A stretch of 35,868 bases of DNA from Candidatus Peribacteria bacterium (GTDB taxonomy: Bacteria > Patescibacteriota > Gracilibacteria > Peribacterales > Peribacteraceae): contig SICS01000010.1 of assembly GCA_009691305.1 (NCBI GenBank), positions 1 to 35,868 on the forward strand, in the 5' to 3' direction. The number at the start of each line of letters is the position of its first letter. The stretch's first letter is position 1. Below, piece by piece: positions 1 to 6,606 of the stretch. A model generated the notes under the pieces. That model saw only the letters and a program-made list of their open reading frames with translations. It was not told the DNA's origin and searched no databases. The position numbers and the translations under genes were made by a program.

Positions 1-1518
1 TACGCCTCGCTGATCACCGACGTGGTGAAGAACGGGAAACAGGCGATCCTTCTTGTGCCCGAGATCTTGCTGACCGAGAACGTGATCGACCGCTTTGAGC
101 AACTCTTGCCACGCGACCGCATCGCCGTCCTCCACAGCCGCCTGAAACCGGGACAGCGCAAAGAAGAGTGGAAGCGCATCCACCGTGGCGAGGTGAGCCT
201 TGTGATCGGTTCGCGCAGTGCGCTCTTCGCTCCGCTCCACCAGCTTGGGCTCATCATCATCGACGAAGAGCATGAGTGGACCTACAAGAACGAACAGACA
301 CCGCGCTACCATGCGCGGGAGACTGCTGAAGCGCTCTGCCGACATGCGGGCGCGAAACTGGTCCTCGGTAGTGCGACACCATCGCTGGAGTCCTGGGCGA
401 GGGCAAAATCTGAAATGATTGGAGGAGCGGGCTTTCTGCCCGCGGGCACCGCAGCCAGAAAGGCTGCTCCCCGTTACCATCTAGCGCGCCTCCCCGACCG
501 CTACGGAAGCAATGCGCTACCCACTGTACGGATCGTCGATCTGGCACAGACAGAATTTGGCTCCCAGTACCCGTTTTCACAGGAACTGATCACGGCGATT
601 GATGAACGTCTCAAGAAGAAAGAGCAGTGCGTCCTATTCCTCAACCGCAGAGGCATGGCGAGCGCTCTGCTGTGCATGCAGTGCCGCCGACGCGTGATCT
701 CGCCCGAATCACAACTCCCCTTCACTGTGCATCATCGAGCAGACGGCACACCGTACTTGGTCGACCACAGCACCGGGACGACGGGTGCCGTGCCCGCACA
801 TTGCCCCCACTGCGCGAGCGCAGAGCTACGAGAAGTGGGAGCCGGCACACAGCGGATTGAATCGATCCTTCAGAGAATCTTCCCACGAGCGCGATTGCTG
901 CGTGCGGATACAGACACGCTGGAGACACCGGAGCAGATGCGTGCACTACTCCACAAGATGAAGAACGACGGAGCAGACATTCTGCTCGGCACACAGACGG
1001 TCGTGAAAGGCCTCGACCTGCCCAACGTGACACTTGCGGCCGTGTTGATCGCCGATATCGGCCTCTCACTGCCCCACTTTCGCGCGGGCGAGCGCATCCT
1101 GCAATTGCTCACCCAGCTCACCGGACGCAGCGGCCGCGCAAAGCCAGGTGAGGTGATTATTCAGACGTTCCGGCCGGATGCACCCGAGGTGGTCGCCGCA
1201 GCCAAGCACGAGACAGAGCGGTACCTGGAAGACGAACTGAAGATGCGGACACACGCCGGATATCCGCCTGTGACAAGTATGATTCGCATCCTTCTGCGCG
1301 GGCCCGATGCCGAGTCGCGCGCGAAGAAACTGCAGGCAGAACTGCTGAACGCAAACGCACGCTCAACGGAGCAGACAAAAATCTCGCGCGCACCGACTCT
1401 CTTCGGAGGCGGACGCGAGTGGCATATTCTTCTGCGAGGTCTCAACCCGCGAAGCTTGCTGGAACATATCAACAGGAACGAGATCGTCATTGATGTCGAC
1501 CCGATGGAGACGTTGTAG
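1..1518 (+). CDS. priA: Primosomal protein N' (PriA helicase), 3' part
   Basis: C-terminal about 505 residues of the replication-restart helicase PriA; the reading frame is open from base 1, so the start and the Walker A loop lie outside the window. Visible: the segment just after Walker A (GKQAILLVPEI), the DEAH-type box as IIDEEHEWTYK, the SATPSLES motif, the zinc region beginning LNRRGMASALLCMQC and the VGAGTQRIE motif that follows it, then helicase motifs V-VI (GTQTVVKGLDLPNVTL, QLTGRSGR). PriA remodels stalled forks and loads the replicative helicase. Two oddities: the zinc region keeps only the outer CxxC pairs (CMQC and CPHC), whereas typical PriA has eight cysteines; and about 20 residues encoded by a palindromic repeat sit between SATPSLESWARAK and RYHLARLPDRYG. 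Assignment is secure from motif order. Confidence 0.95.
   Translation, partial: YASLITDVVKNGKQAILLVPEILLTENVIDRFEQLLPRDRIAVLHSRLKPGQRKEEWKRIHRGEVSLVIGSRSALFAPLHQLGLIIIDEEHEWTYKNEQTPRYHARETAEALCRHAGAKLVLGSATPSLESWARAKSEMIGGAGFLPAGTAARKAAPRYHLARLPDRYGSNALPTVRIVDLAQTEFGSQYPFSQELITAIDERLKKKEQCVLFLNRRGMASALLCMQCRRRVISPESQLPFTVHHRADGTPYLVDHSTGTTGAVPAHCPHCASAELREVGAGTQRIESILQRIFPRARLLRADTDTLETPEQMRALLHKMKNDGADILLGTQTVVKGLDLPNVTLAAVLIADIGLSLPHFRAGERILQLLTQLTGRSGRAKPGEVIIQTFRPDAPEVVAAAKHETERYLEDELKMRTHAGYPPVTSMIRILLRGPDAESRAKKLQAELLNANARSTEQTKISRAPTLFGGGREWHILLRGLNPRSLLEHINRNEIVIDVDPMETL
424..470. repeat. Double-hairpin palindromic repeat inside priA
   Basis: Outer stem GGAGC (424-428) pairs with GCTCC (466-470). 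Hairpin 1 is GCGGGC-TTTCT-GCCCGC (427-443), hairpin 2 is GCAGCC-AGAAA-GGCTGC (451-467). The loops TTTCT and AGAAA are exact reverse complements. The element is translated in frame as part of a roughly 20-residue insertion rich in Gly and Ala. It has the same architecture as the copies at 2211, 10279, 15105, 15710, 17173 and 29211. Confidence 0.85.
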
Positions 1519-1590
1519 CTCCGCTTGACGGGAAAGCGCTCCGTACGGACGACACTCTGGCAGGAATTTCGACGGATCTGTAGAGTTTTG

Positions 1591-1596
1591 GATAAT
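1591..1596 (+). promoter_or_regulatory. Putative -10 box of the aquaporin gene
   Basis: GATAAT preceded by TTTTG, 12 nt before the ATG at 1609. No Shine-Dalgarno sequence lies between. Part of the window-wide pattern of -10-like hexamers very close to start codons; no convincing -35 box is seen. Confidence 0.45.
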
Positions 1597-1608
1597 TTCC
1601 CCTCCGCT

Positions 1609-2202
1609 ATGCACTATCACAAGTATGCAGCCGAGCTTCTCGGCACTTTCACCCTCACGCTCGTCGTGTGGCTTTCGGTCACGCTCGATGTCCCGTTCGC
1701 CACGCCGATGGCTGCTGCTCTGACGCTGGGCCTTTTCGTGTACACCGTCGGCGGCATCAGCGGCTCTCACCTCAACCCCGCCGTCACGATCGGCATGCTG
1801 AGCGTGAACAAGATCAAGACCAATGACGCGGTCATGTACATCGTGTGCCAACTCGCGGGCGCAGTCCTCGCCATGACGGTCGCTCGGATGATGAGCGGAC
1901 AGATGGCTCCCCTCGCCTACGCCACAACCCTGTCTTCCGGCGTCGCCGAGGCCATTGGCGCCTTCTTCTTGGCATTCGCCGTGATGAGCGCGACCATGCA
2001 GAAAGTTCAGCCAGCCGCTGCAGGACTCGTGGTTGGCGGTTCCCTGCTCCTTGGCGTCTATATCGCCTTCCCCTTCAGCAACGCGATCCTCAACCCGGCT
2101 GTCGCGCTGGGCGTCAACGCTTTCGGCCGCATGGAGATCTTCGGCCCGATTGTCGGCGCAGTGTGTGGCGCGTGGGCACGGAAGTCGCTGGATGGGAAGT
2201 GA
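1609..2202 (+). CDS. Aquaporin / MIP-family channel
   Basis: 197-residue polytopic membrane protein of the major intrinsic protein family, which conducts water or small neutral solutes such as glycerol. Two NPA boxes are visible: HLNPAVTIG (residues 56-58) and ILNPAVALG (162-164). The ATG at 1609 begins MHYHKYAAELLGTF, the usual start of the first helix; the frame stays open upstream to a TTG at 1525, but that extension is not family-like. At 197 residues it is short against the usual 220-280. The second NPA is followed by Val, not by the Arg that forms part of the selectivity filter in most members. It converges on the methyltransferase gene, with a palindromic repeat between the two stop codons. 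Family is certain, substrate unknown. Confidence 0.9.
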   Translation: MHYHKYAAELLGTFTLTLVVWLSVTLDVPFATPMAAALTLGLFVYTVGGISGSHLNPAVTIGMLSVNKIKTNDAVMYIVCQLAGAVLAMTVARMMSGQMAPLAYATTLSSGVAEAIGAFFLAFAVMSATMQKVQPAAAGLVVGGSLLLGVYIAFPFSNAILNPAVALGVNAFGRMEIFGPIVGAVCGAWARKSLDGK

Positions 2203-2210
2203 TCGTCAAC

Positions 2211-2256
2211 AGCGCGCGTCTTCGACGCGCGACGCCGCAGGTCGAAGACCAGCGGC
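2211..2256. repeat. Double-hairpin repeat between convergent genes
   Basis: Hairpin 1 GCGCGTC-TTC-GACGCGC (2214-2230); hairpin 2 GCAGGTC-GAA-GACCAGC (2237-2253, one imperfection). Loops TTC and GAA are complementary and the ends AGC/GCT can pair. It lies between the aquaporin stop and the methyltransferase stop, where it could act as a two-way transcription terminator, although there is no T-run. Confidence 0.8.
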
Positions 2257-2711
2257 TATCTATTACGTAAATAATGCAGCGCAATCCCCGCGGCAACTGC
2301 CACGTTCAGTGATTCCTTTTTCCCGAGCATCGGGATCTTGATCACGGACTGCGCAACATCAAGGATTTCCTGAGGAACCCCGGAGAGTTCATGGCCGACG
2401 ACCACACACATCTTCTCGTGCGGCGTGAATGTGGTGAGGTCGACGGCATCAGCAGTGAGTTCTAAAGGGACGATCGACCAGCCGTCTGCCTTCAGCTTGG
2501 TGACAACGTCTATCGGATCTTCCGCATGCTCCCACGGCACGGTCTCCTCGGCACCGAGTGCTGTCTTCGTGATCTCCTTGCGCGGAGGTGTGCCTGTGTA
2601 ACCGGTCAGATAGATTTTCTCGACGTTGAACGCATCGCACGTACGGAAGAACGAGCCGACGTTCCAAAGCGAGCGCACGTTGTAGGCCAGGAGTCGAATC
2701 TTCCGTTTCAT
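2256..2711 (-). CDS. SpoU/TrmH-family RNA 2'-O-methyltransferase
   Basis: 151-residue SPOUT methyltransferase that transfers methyl from S-adenosylmethionine to a ribose 2'-OH in tRNA or rRNA. Motif 1: NVRSLWNVGSFFRTCDAF (Asn and Arg of the catalytic site). Motif 2: VVGHELSGVP. Motif 3: IPMLGKKESLNVAVAAGIAL, the knotted cofactor site. It lacks the N-terminal substrate-binding domain of larger SpoU proteins, as minimal TrmH/TrmL types do. The ATG at 2711 overlaps the stop codon of the upstream purQ by four bases, implying translational coupling, so the longer in-frame upstream start at 2777 is rejected. The exact target nucleotide cannot be told from sequence. Confidence 0.88.
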   Translation of the reverse strand: MKRKIRLLAYNVRSLWNVGSFFRTCDAFNVEKIYLTGYTGTPPRKEITKTALGAEETVPWEHAEDPIDVVTKLKADGWSIVPLELTADAVDLTTFTPHEKMCVVVGHELSGVPQEILDVAQSVIKIPMLGKKESLNVAVAAGIALHYLRNR

Positions 2712-3922
2712 ACGGAGAGGCGCTCGAGCACGCTCGCATGCGGGTTCGCGAAGACTTCGAGGAGTTTTATTGAACACAATTCTTGTTCGGAAATTCCCTC
2801 TATTCCATAAGCAATTCCGGTCTCAGTCCCCTGCCCCAGTGATGCCGCTCCGGTGTCCGGAATATCGCGACGGATGAGCACAGTCCGTTTGCCGATAAAT
2901 TCGGTGCCATCGTTTCCCTGCTTAATGAACGCGCGTTCCTTATTTGCATTGAACAACGTGAGGTCAGCGAGGACAGCCTTCACCTGCTTCTCCGGAACGC
3001 ACAAATATTTCCACTGCTTGAGCCGCAGAGACGGCGCAATCCTCCGCGCTGCCTGCTCCACCGTCCGCTCTTCGTTGTTCGTGATGATGGTCTCGATGAA
3101 GATTTCGGGATTCTGTACAGAGCGAACGGGAAGCGTGACCGGAGCATCAACATCTTTCTTTGATATCATTGATTTCTTTGACGTCCTTGATTTCATAAGC
3201 CAGCTCTTCATCGAGGCAAAATACGCATCCCCATTCCCCGGCGCTCTCTCCGGATGCGGCATCAACGCGATCACGTTCCCCTGAGGATTGCAGACACCCG
3301 CAATGGCGAGCATCGACCCGTTCGGTGTCACAACGGGATCCTCACTGATCTTCCCCTCGGCATCACAGTACGAGAAGGCAATCTGATCATTCTTCTTCAA
3401 CTCTTCCATCAAATCTTTATCCTGCGTGGTAAATCGACCCTCCCCGTGCGCGATAGGGATCTGCATGACGCCCTCCCAGTTACTCGTCGCACAGCGATCC
3501 TTGGAACACGAAGGCGTGATCCAGATCCACTCACTCAGCAGCGGCAACCCGCGTACACCGTCCTTCGTCGTGATGGCATTACGCGCGAGACACATCTGGA
3601 GATTCTGTCCATTCGGGATCAATCCGCTCTCAACAAGTATCTGCGCGCCATTGCAGATGCCGATGACGACTTTTCCCTCCTCAGCTTCGGATGCGATGAA
3701 TTCCATCAGCGGATCACGCGCGGCAACCATGCCGCTCCGGCCACGGTCTTCGTAGGAGAAACCCCCTGGGATGAAATAACCGTCGACGTCCTTCAAAATC
3801 GCACGATCATCATTCCATCGGAAGAACACCGGCTCCATGCCCACCCTCCGGATCACGCTCATCGACTCGACCTCCCCATTGTTTCCCGGAAACGAGACGA
3901 TGGCGATACGGGGGGTCTTCAT
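2708..3922 (-). CDS. purQ: PurQ-like FGAM synthase glutaminase with extra C-terminal domain
   Basis: 404 residues. Positions 1 to about 245 are a class I glutamine amidotransferase of PurQ type, which releases ammonia from glutamine for formylglycinamidine ribonucleotide synthesis: N-terminal IAIVSFPGNNGEVES, PGGFSYEDR, nucleophile Cys90 in GICNGAQ, and His223/Glu225 in MPHPERAPG. After a Lys/Ser-rich linker (about 243-262) comes a domain of roughly 130 residues (IFIETIITNNEER to the end) that I do not recognise; PurQ is normally 220-270 residues. No purL or purS lies in the window. A TATACT box sits 6 nt before the ATG. The glutaminase call is strong; the pathway role is less certain because CPR genomes often lack full purine synthesis. 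Confidence 0.85.
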   Translation of the reverse strand: MKTPRIAIVSFPGNNGEVESMSVIRRVGMEPVFFRWNDDRAILKDVDGYFIPGGFSYEDRGRSGMVAARDPLMEFIASEAEEGKVVIGICNGAQILVESGLIPNGQNLQMCLARNAITTKDGVRGLPLLSEWIWITPSCSKDRCATSNWEGVMQIPIAHGEGRFTTQDKDLMEELKKNDQIAFSYCDAEGKISEDPVVTPNGSMLAIAGVCNPQGNVIALMPHPERAPGNGDAYFASMKSWLMKSRTSKKSMISKKDVDAPVTLPVRSVQNPEIFIETIITNNEERTVEQAARRIAPSLRLKQWKYLCVPEKQVKAVLADLTLFNANKERAFIKQGNDGTEFIGKRTVLIRRDIPDTGAASLGQGTETGIAYGIEGISEQELCSIKLLEVFANPHASVLERLSV

Positions 3923-3928
3923 GATTTG

Positions 3929-3937
3929 AGTATAGCA
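3929..3937 (-). promoter_or_regulatory. Extended -10 box of purQ
   Basis: Reads TGCTATACT on the minus strand, ending 6 nt before the ATG at 3922. A transcript starting the normal 6-8 nt downstream of a -10 box would begin at or next to the start codon, so a leaderless mRNA is expected. Confidence 0.55.
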
Positions 3938-4010
3938 GCGGCCCTTCGTGGCCGCGGCATGATTCCGCGCCCTTCCACGGGCGCGAAAATACGCAGCCGT
4001 GGAAGGCTGC
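3938..4010. repeat. Three-hairpin palindromic repeat cluster
   Basis: Three GC-rich hairpins in a row: GCGGCC-CTTCGT-GGCCGC (3938-3955), GCGCCC-TTCCAC-GGGCGC (3967-3984) and GCAGCC-GTGGAA-GGCTGC (3993-4010). The loops of the second and third, TTCCAC and GTGGAA, are exact reverse complements. It fills the gap between frr and purQ, both leftward, and is the expanded version of the double-hairpin family. Confidence 0.85.
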
Positions 4011-4036
4011 GCTGGTATATGTGCAAGGTCATTGAA

Positions 4037-4576
4037 TCAGACCTTCATCACCTCCTCTTCCTTCTTCTTCGCCAATTCCGCGATCTTGCCATTGTAGTCG
4101 TCGACGGACTTCTGGAGCTGCTCGTTGAGCGTTTCCTTCACGTCCTCGTCCTTCTCCGGCTTGATGGCATCGTGGGCGACCTGGCGGTGTTTGCGCAGCG
4201 CAACACGCGACTCCTCAGCCAGTTGATGGACTACCTTTTGGAGATGTTTGCGGCGTTCCTCCGTCATGGAAGGCAACGTCACGCGAATGACGATACCGTC
4301 ATTCACCGGAGATCCACCCAAGTCAGCCAGCTGTAGGGCTTTCTCAACTGCGGCAAGGATCCCGCGATCCCATGGCTGGATCACAAGCGAACGCTGGTCC
4401 ACGCTGATGCCGCAGAGCGAGCGGAGGTCCTGTTTCTGCCCGTACGCGTCGATCATGATGTGCTCGATGAGTGCAGCGTTGGCGCGCCCCGTCTGCAATT
4501 TGCTGTACTCCGACTTGAGATTGCTAAGAACTTTCTCCCCATCAGTAATAAAGGTTGCAAGACGTGGATCGGACAT
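4037..4576 (-). CDS. frr: Ribosome recycling factor
   Basis: 179 residues, close to the family's usual 185. RRF acts with EF-G to split post-termination ribosomes. Recognised by the full-length match: YSKLQTGRANAALIEHIMIDAYG at the start of domain I (shown as positions about 24-46), the IQPWDRGILAAVEKAL segment and PSMTEERRKHLQKVVHQLAEE in the long helical bundle, followed by the Lys/Glu-rich C-terminal helix. It lies downstream of pyrH, its classical neighbour, but a four-helix-bundle gene with heptamer repeats separates them. The start codon directly abuts the left repeat array. Confidence 0.96.
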   Translation of the reverse strand: MSDPRLATFITDGEKVLSNLKSEYSKLQTGRANAALIEHIMIDAYGQKQDLRSLCGISVDQRSLVIQPWDRGILAAVEKALQLADLGGSPVNDGIVIRVTLPSMTEERRKHLQKVVHQLAEESRVALRKHRQVAHDAIKPEKDEDVKETLNEQLQKSVDDYNGKIAELAKKKEEEVMKV

Positions 4577-4606
4577 AGGAGATAGGAATTAGGAATTAGA
4601 ACTAAG
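4577..4606. repeat. Left heptamer array beside the four-helix-bundle gene
   Basis: About three to four degenerate 7-bp units of type GAATTAG (AGGAATTAGGAATTAG and neighbours). The array abuts the frr start codon and provides the stop codon of the four-helix-bundle gene. It is the inverted counterpart of the array at 4979-5018. Confidence 0.75.
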
Positions 4607-4954
4607 ATTTGTGATAAGACTATTGAGCATTTTCATAACTTCTTCCAGCAAAGCATCTACTTTACTAAAATTCAAGCCTCGTCCGAATGATAAACGTTTA
4701 ACAATAAGTACTTGGGTTTCAAGTTCGGAGCCAGATCCAAATGCAATTCGTACACACCGACGAAATTCCTGCTTCGACGAGTGTTTCCTTCCTTCAGCAA
4801 TATTGCTGGGAATAGAAACAACGCTTCTTCTCATTTGTGCGGTGAGCCCAAATTGTTCAGAATGCGGAAATTTTTCCGTCAGATCGTATATGAGTTCTAC
4901 CAGATCCATCGCTTTTTGCCAGACGATTAAATCTTTGAAGGTCTTGATAGACAT
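4589..4954 (-). CDS. Four-helix-bundle protein (S23 / 23S rRNA intervening-sequence family)
   Basis: 121 residues. It matches the four-helix-bundle family first described from 23S rRNA intervening sequences: FKDLIVWQKAMDLVELIY, the TEKFPHSEQFGLTAQMRRS segment, and SVVSIPSNIAEGRKH are hallmark motifs. Function is unknown; the fold suggests binding to RNA or protein. The start at 4954 gives MSIKTFKDLIVW and has TATAAT 9 nt upstream; a start at 4972 is open but would lie within the -10 region. Base composition is clearly more AT-rich than its neighbours, it interrupts the frr-pyrH pair, and inverted heptamer arrays flank it, all signs of acquisition as a unit. Confidence 0.88.
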   Translation of the reverse strand: MSIKTFKDLIVWQKAMDLVELIYDLTEKFPHSEQFGLTAQMRRSVVSIPSNIAEGRKHSSKQEFRRCVRIAFGSGSELETQVLIVKRLSFGRGLNFSKVDALLEEVMKMLNSLITNLSSNS

Positions 4955-4963
4955 AGGACAACG

Positions 4964-4969
4964 ATTATA
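4964..4969 (-). promoter_or_regulatory. -10 box of the four-helix-bundle gene
   Basis: Perfect TATAAT on the minus strand, 9 nt before the ATG at 4954, with GTG just upstream. No Shine-Dalgarno sequence. Confidence 0.5.
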
Positions 4970-4978
4970 CACCCGCTG

Positions 4979-5018
4979 CTAATTCCTAACTCCTAACTCC
5001 TAACTCCTAATTCCTAAT
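4979..5018. repeat. Right heptamer array (CTAACTC units)
   Basis: Five to six consecutive 7-bp units CTAATTC/CTAACTC, running into the pyrH stop codon (TAG at 5014-5016 on the minus strand). Inverted relative to the left array at 4577-4606, so the pair bracket the four-helix-bundle gene. Confidence 0.85.
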
Positions 5019-5715
5019 GAACGACGGTTCCAATACGTTCCCCTTTTGCAGCCTTGAGCAACGCGCCTGACGTAAAGAAGTTGAAGACGACAATCGGGAG
5101 CTTCTGGTCCTGGCAGAGGCTGAATGCGGCCTGATCCATTACCTGGAGGCGCTGTTCGATGGCCTGCTGGAACGTCAGTTCGTCGTACTTCTTTGCACTG
5201 CGGAACTTCTTGGGGTCTTTGTCGTACACGCCGTCGACGTTGGTCGCCTTGAGGATCACATCGCAGCCCAGTTCGAGTGCGCGGAGTGCGGCAGCGGAAT
5301 CTGTCGTGAAGTAGGGGTTGCCAGTGCCACCCGCGCAGATGACGACGCGGCCTTTTTCGAGATGACGCTGTGCCCGGCGCTTGATAAAGGGCTCTGCCAG
5401 CTGTGGCACGTCGACCGCAGAGAGCACGCGTGACTCAATCTTCGCCGCCTCCAGAGCCGACTGCAGCGCGACCGAGTTCATAATCGTCGCCAGCATGCCC
5501 ATTGCGTCACTCACCGTCCGCTCGATCCCTGAATCTTTCGTATCACGGAATCTCCAAATATTCCCGCCTCCGACCACCACAACGACCTGTGCGATGTCGG
5601 CAACCGCTGCGATCTGCTTCGCCACGTGCGTGAGCGTTGGTTTATCGATACCGAATGCGTGCTTACCGGAAAACACTTCGCCCGAGAGCTTGAGCATGAT
5701 TCGCTTGTAGCGCAT
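5014..5715 (-). CDS. pyrH: UMP kinase
   Basis: 233 residues, near the usual 235-245. Phosphorylates UMP to UDP in the cytoplasm. Family features: RIMLKLSGEVFSG at the N-terminus (phosphate loop), VVVVVGGGNIWR, the DAMGMLATIMNSVALQ helix, VVICAGGTGNPYFTTDSAAA, and VILKATNVDGVYDKDPKK of the amino-acid-kinase fold. The ATG at 5715 begins MRYKRIMLKLSG as expected. It would be followed by frr but for the inserted four-helix-bundle gene. Unlike many other leading genes here, no -10 box lies within 13 nt of its start; TATACT further upstream, near 5760, could serve. Confidence 0.96.
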   Translation of the reverse strand: MRYKRIMLKLSGEVFSGKHAFGIDKPTLTHVAKQIAAVADIAQVVVVVGGGNIWRFRDTKDSGIERTVSDAMGMLATIMNSVALQSALEAAKIESRVLSAVDVPQLAEPFIKRRAQRHLEKGRVVICAGGTGNPYFTTDSAAALRALELGCDVILKATNVDGVYDKDPKKFRSAKKYDELTFQQAIEQRLQVMDQAAFSLCQDQKLPIVVFNFFTSGALLKAAKGERIGTVVH

Positions 5716-5813
5716 AGGAAGGTGGATGGGAGGGAGTATGTGGCCTGTTGATCAGACAGAGTATACTCAAATGTCGTCAGCAAATCCATGCTCATGATAG
5801 AATGGACGATAGT

Positions 5814-5889
5814 GCCCCCGTAGCTCAGTGGATAGAGCAGCGGGTTTCTAACCCGTTGGCCGTAGGTTCAATTCCTACCGGGGGTACCA
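5814..5889 (+). tRNA. tRNA-Arg(TCT)
   Basis: 76 nt cloverleaf with encoded CCA. The acceptor GCCCCCG pairs with CGGGGGT (one G-T at the first pair), the D arm contains AGCTCAGTGGATAGAGC, the anticodon stem GCGGG/CCCGT encloses TTTCTAA (anticodon TCT), and the T arm contains GGTTCAATTCC. An ORF passing through the tRNA in frame with the next gene is not real. Confidence 0.96.
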
Positions 5890-5948
5890 TACTGGATGAT
5901 CAGCGTACAGCACGATTAGCGAGTACCATCATTTTCCTCCCTCATAGT

Positions 5949-6593
5949 ATGCCCTTCCCCGCCTGGCTCCCCGATGTGTATAAACCGATGGTCACGTACC
6001 TGCTCGAGCTGGGACTCGTCAGTATGTTCTACATGTGGATCTTCGTGAACCTCGCGATGCTCCTTGGTATGGCATCCAGTTCGCTGAAGACGCGCGAAAA
6101 CATCGAGACGGTGTTCACCATGACTGCCGGACATTATTTCCTAACGGCAATGGCGTCTATTGTGGTCATCGCGGCTGCAAAAGCGGAACCGCAGATGTGG
6201 CTTGTGTATACGCTCATCGGTGCATGTATGGTGTGGGGTACGATGGCCTCTGAGTTGCACGAGGACATCGGCGGCACGGTTCCGGAGGAGCGGATGCGGA
6301 TGCGGCATTTTTTTCTCACACGCTTCTCCCTGCAGGCTGCATGGATATTTCTGTTCGTCCTTTGCGCCCAGGGCAATATTTCCATCACGAACGGGGTTCT
6401 GACGTGGTTGGACGATCTGTTTCCCGTGCTTCTGGAGTTTCCATTTGCCGTTGGCATCATTTTCGCTTTGATCAGTGTATTCTCGCTACTTTGGGTATTC
6501 TTTCGAGCCTTGCGGTCGACCTTTGGCGTTTGTATTCAAGTCCTGCGGCTGTATGTGAGGACGTCTGCGCTTCCGGAAAAACGCGCATCGTGA
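5949..6593 (+). CDS. Polytopic membrane protein of unknown function
   Basis: 214 residues with about five hydrophobic segments: roughly 17-42 (LELGLVSMFYMWIFVNLAML), 60-75, 81-100 (MWLVYTLIGACMVWG), 127-142 (AAWIFLFVLCA) and 165-190 (FAVGIIFALISVFSLLWVFF). I recognise no family. The start was placed at the ATG at 5949 because the frame upstream runs through the tRNA gene. The next gene starts 13 nt downstream with a good ribosome-binding site, so the two are probably one operon; the partner is a membrane glycosyltransferase-like protein, suggesting an envelope role, which is only inference. Confidence 0.7.
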   Translation: MPFPAWLPDVYKPMVTYLLELGLVSMFYMWIFVNLAMLLGMASSSLKTRENIETVFTMTAGHYFLTAMASIVVIAAAKAEPQMWLVYTLIGACMVWGTMASELHEDIGGTVPEERMRMRHFFLTRFSLQAAWIFLFVLCAQGNISITNGVLTWLDDLFPVLLEFPFAVGIIFALISVFSLLWVFFRALRSTFGVCIQVLRLYVRTSALPEKRAS

Positions 6594-6606
6594 CAGACTG
6601 GAGGCG

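Noticed and set aside
424-470. CRISPR array or riboswitch as explanation of the repeated hairpins
   Set aside because: Copies are dispersed, not tandem with spacers, there are no cas genes, and they sit at gene ends or inside coding frames, not in leaders of related genes.
5748-5948. N-terminal extension of the membrane protein gene through tRNA-Arg
   Set aside because: The open frame crosses a complete tRNA gene; the ATG at 5949 begins a sensible membrane protein.
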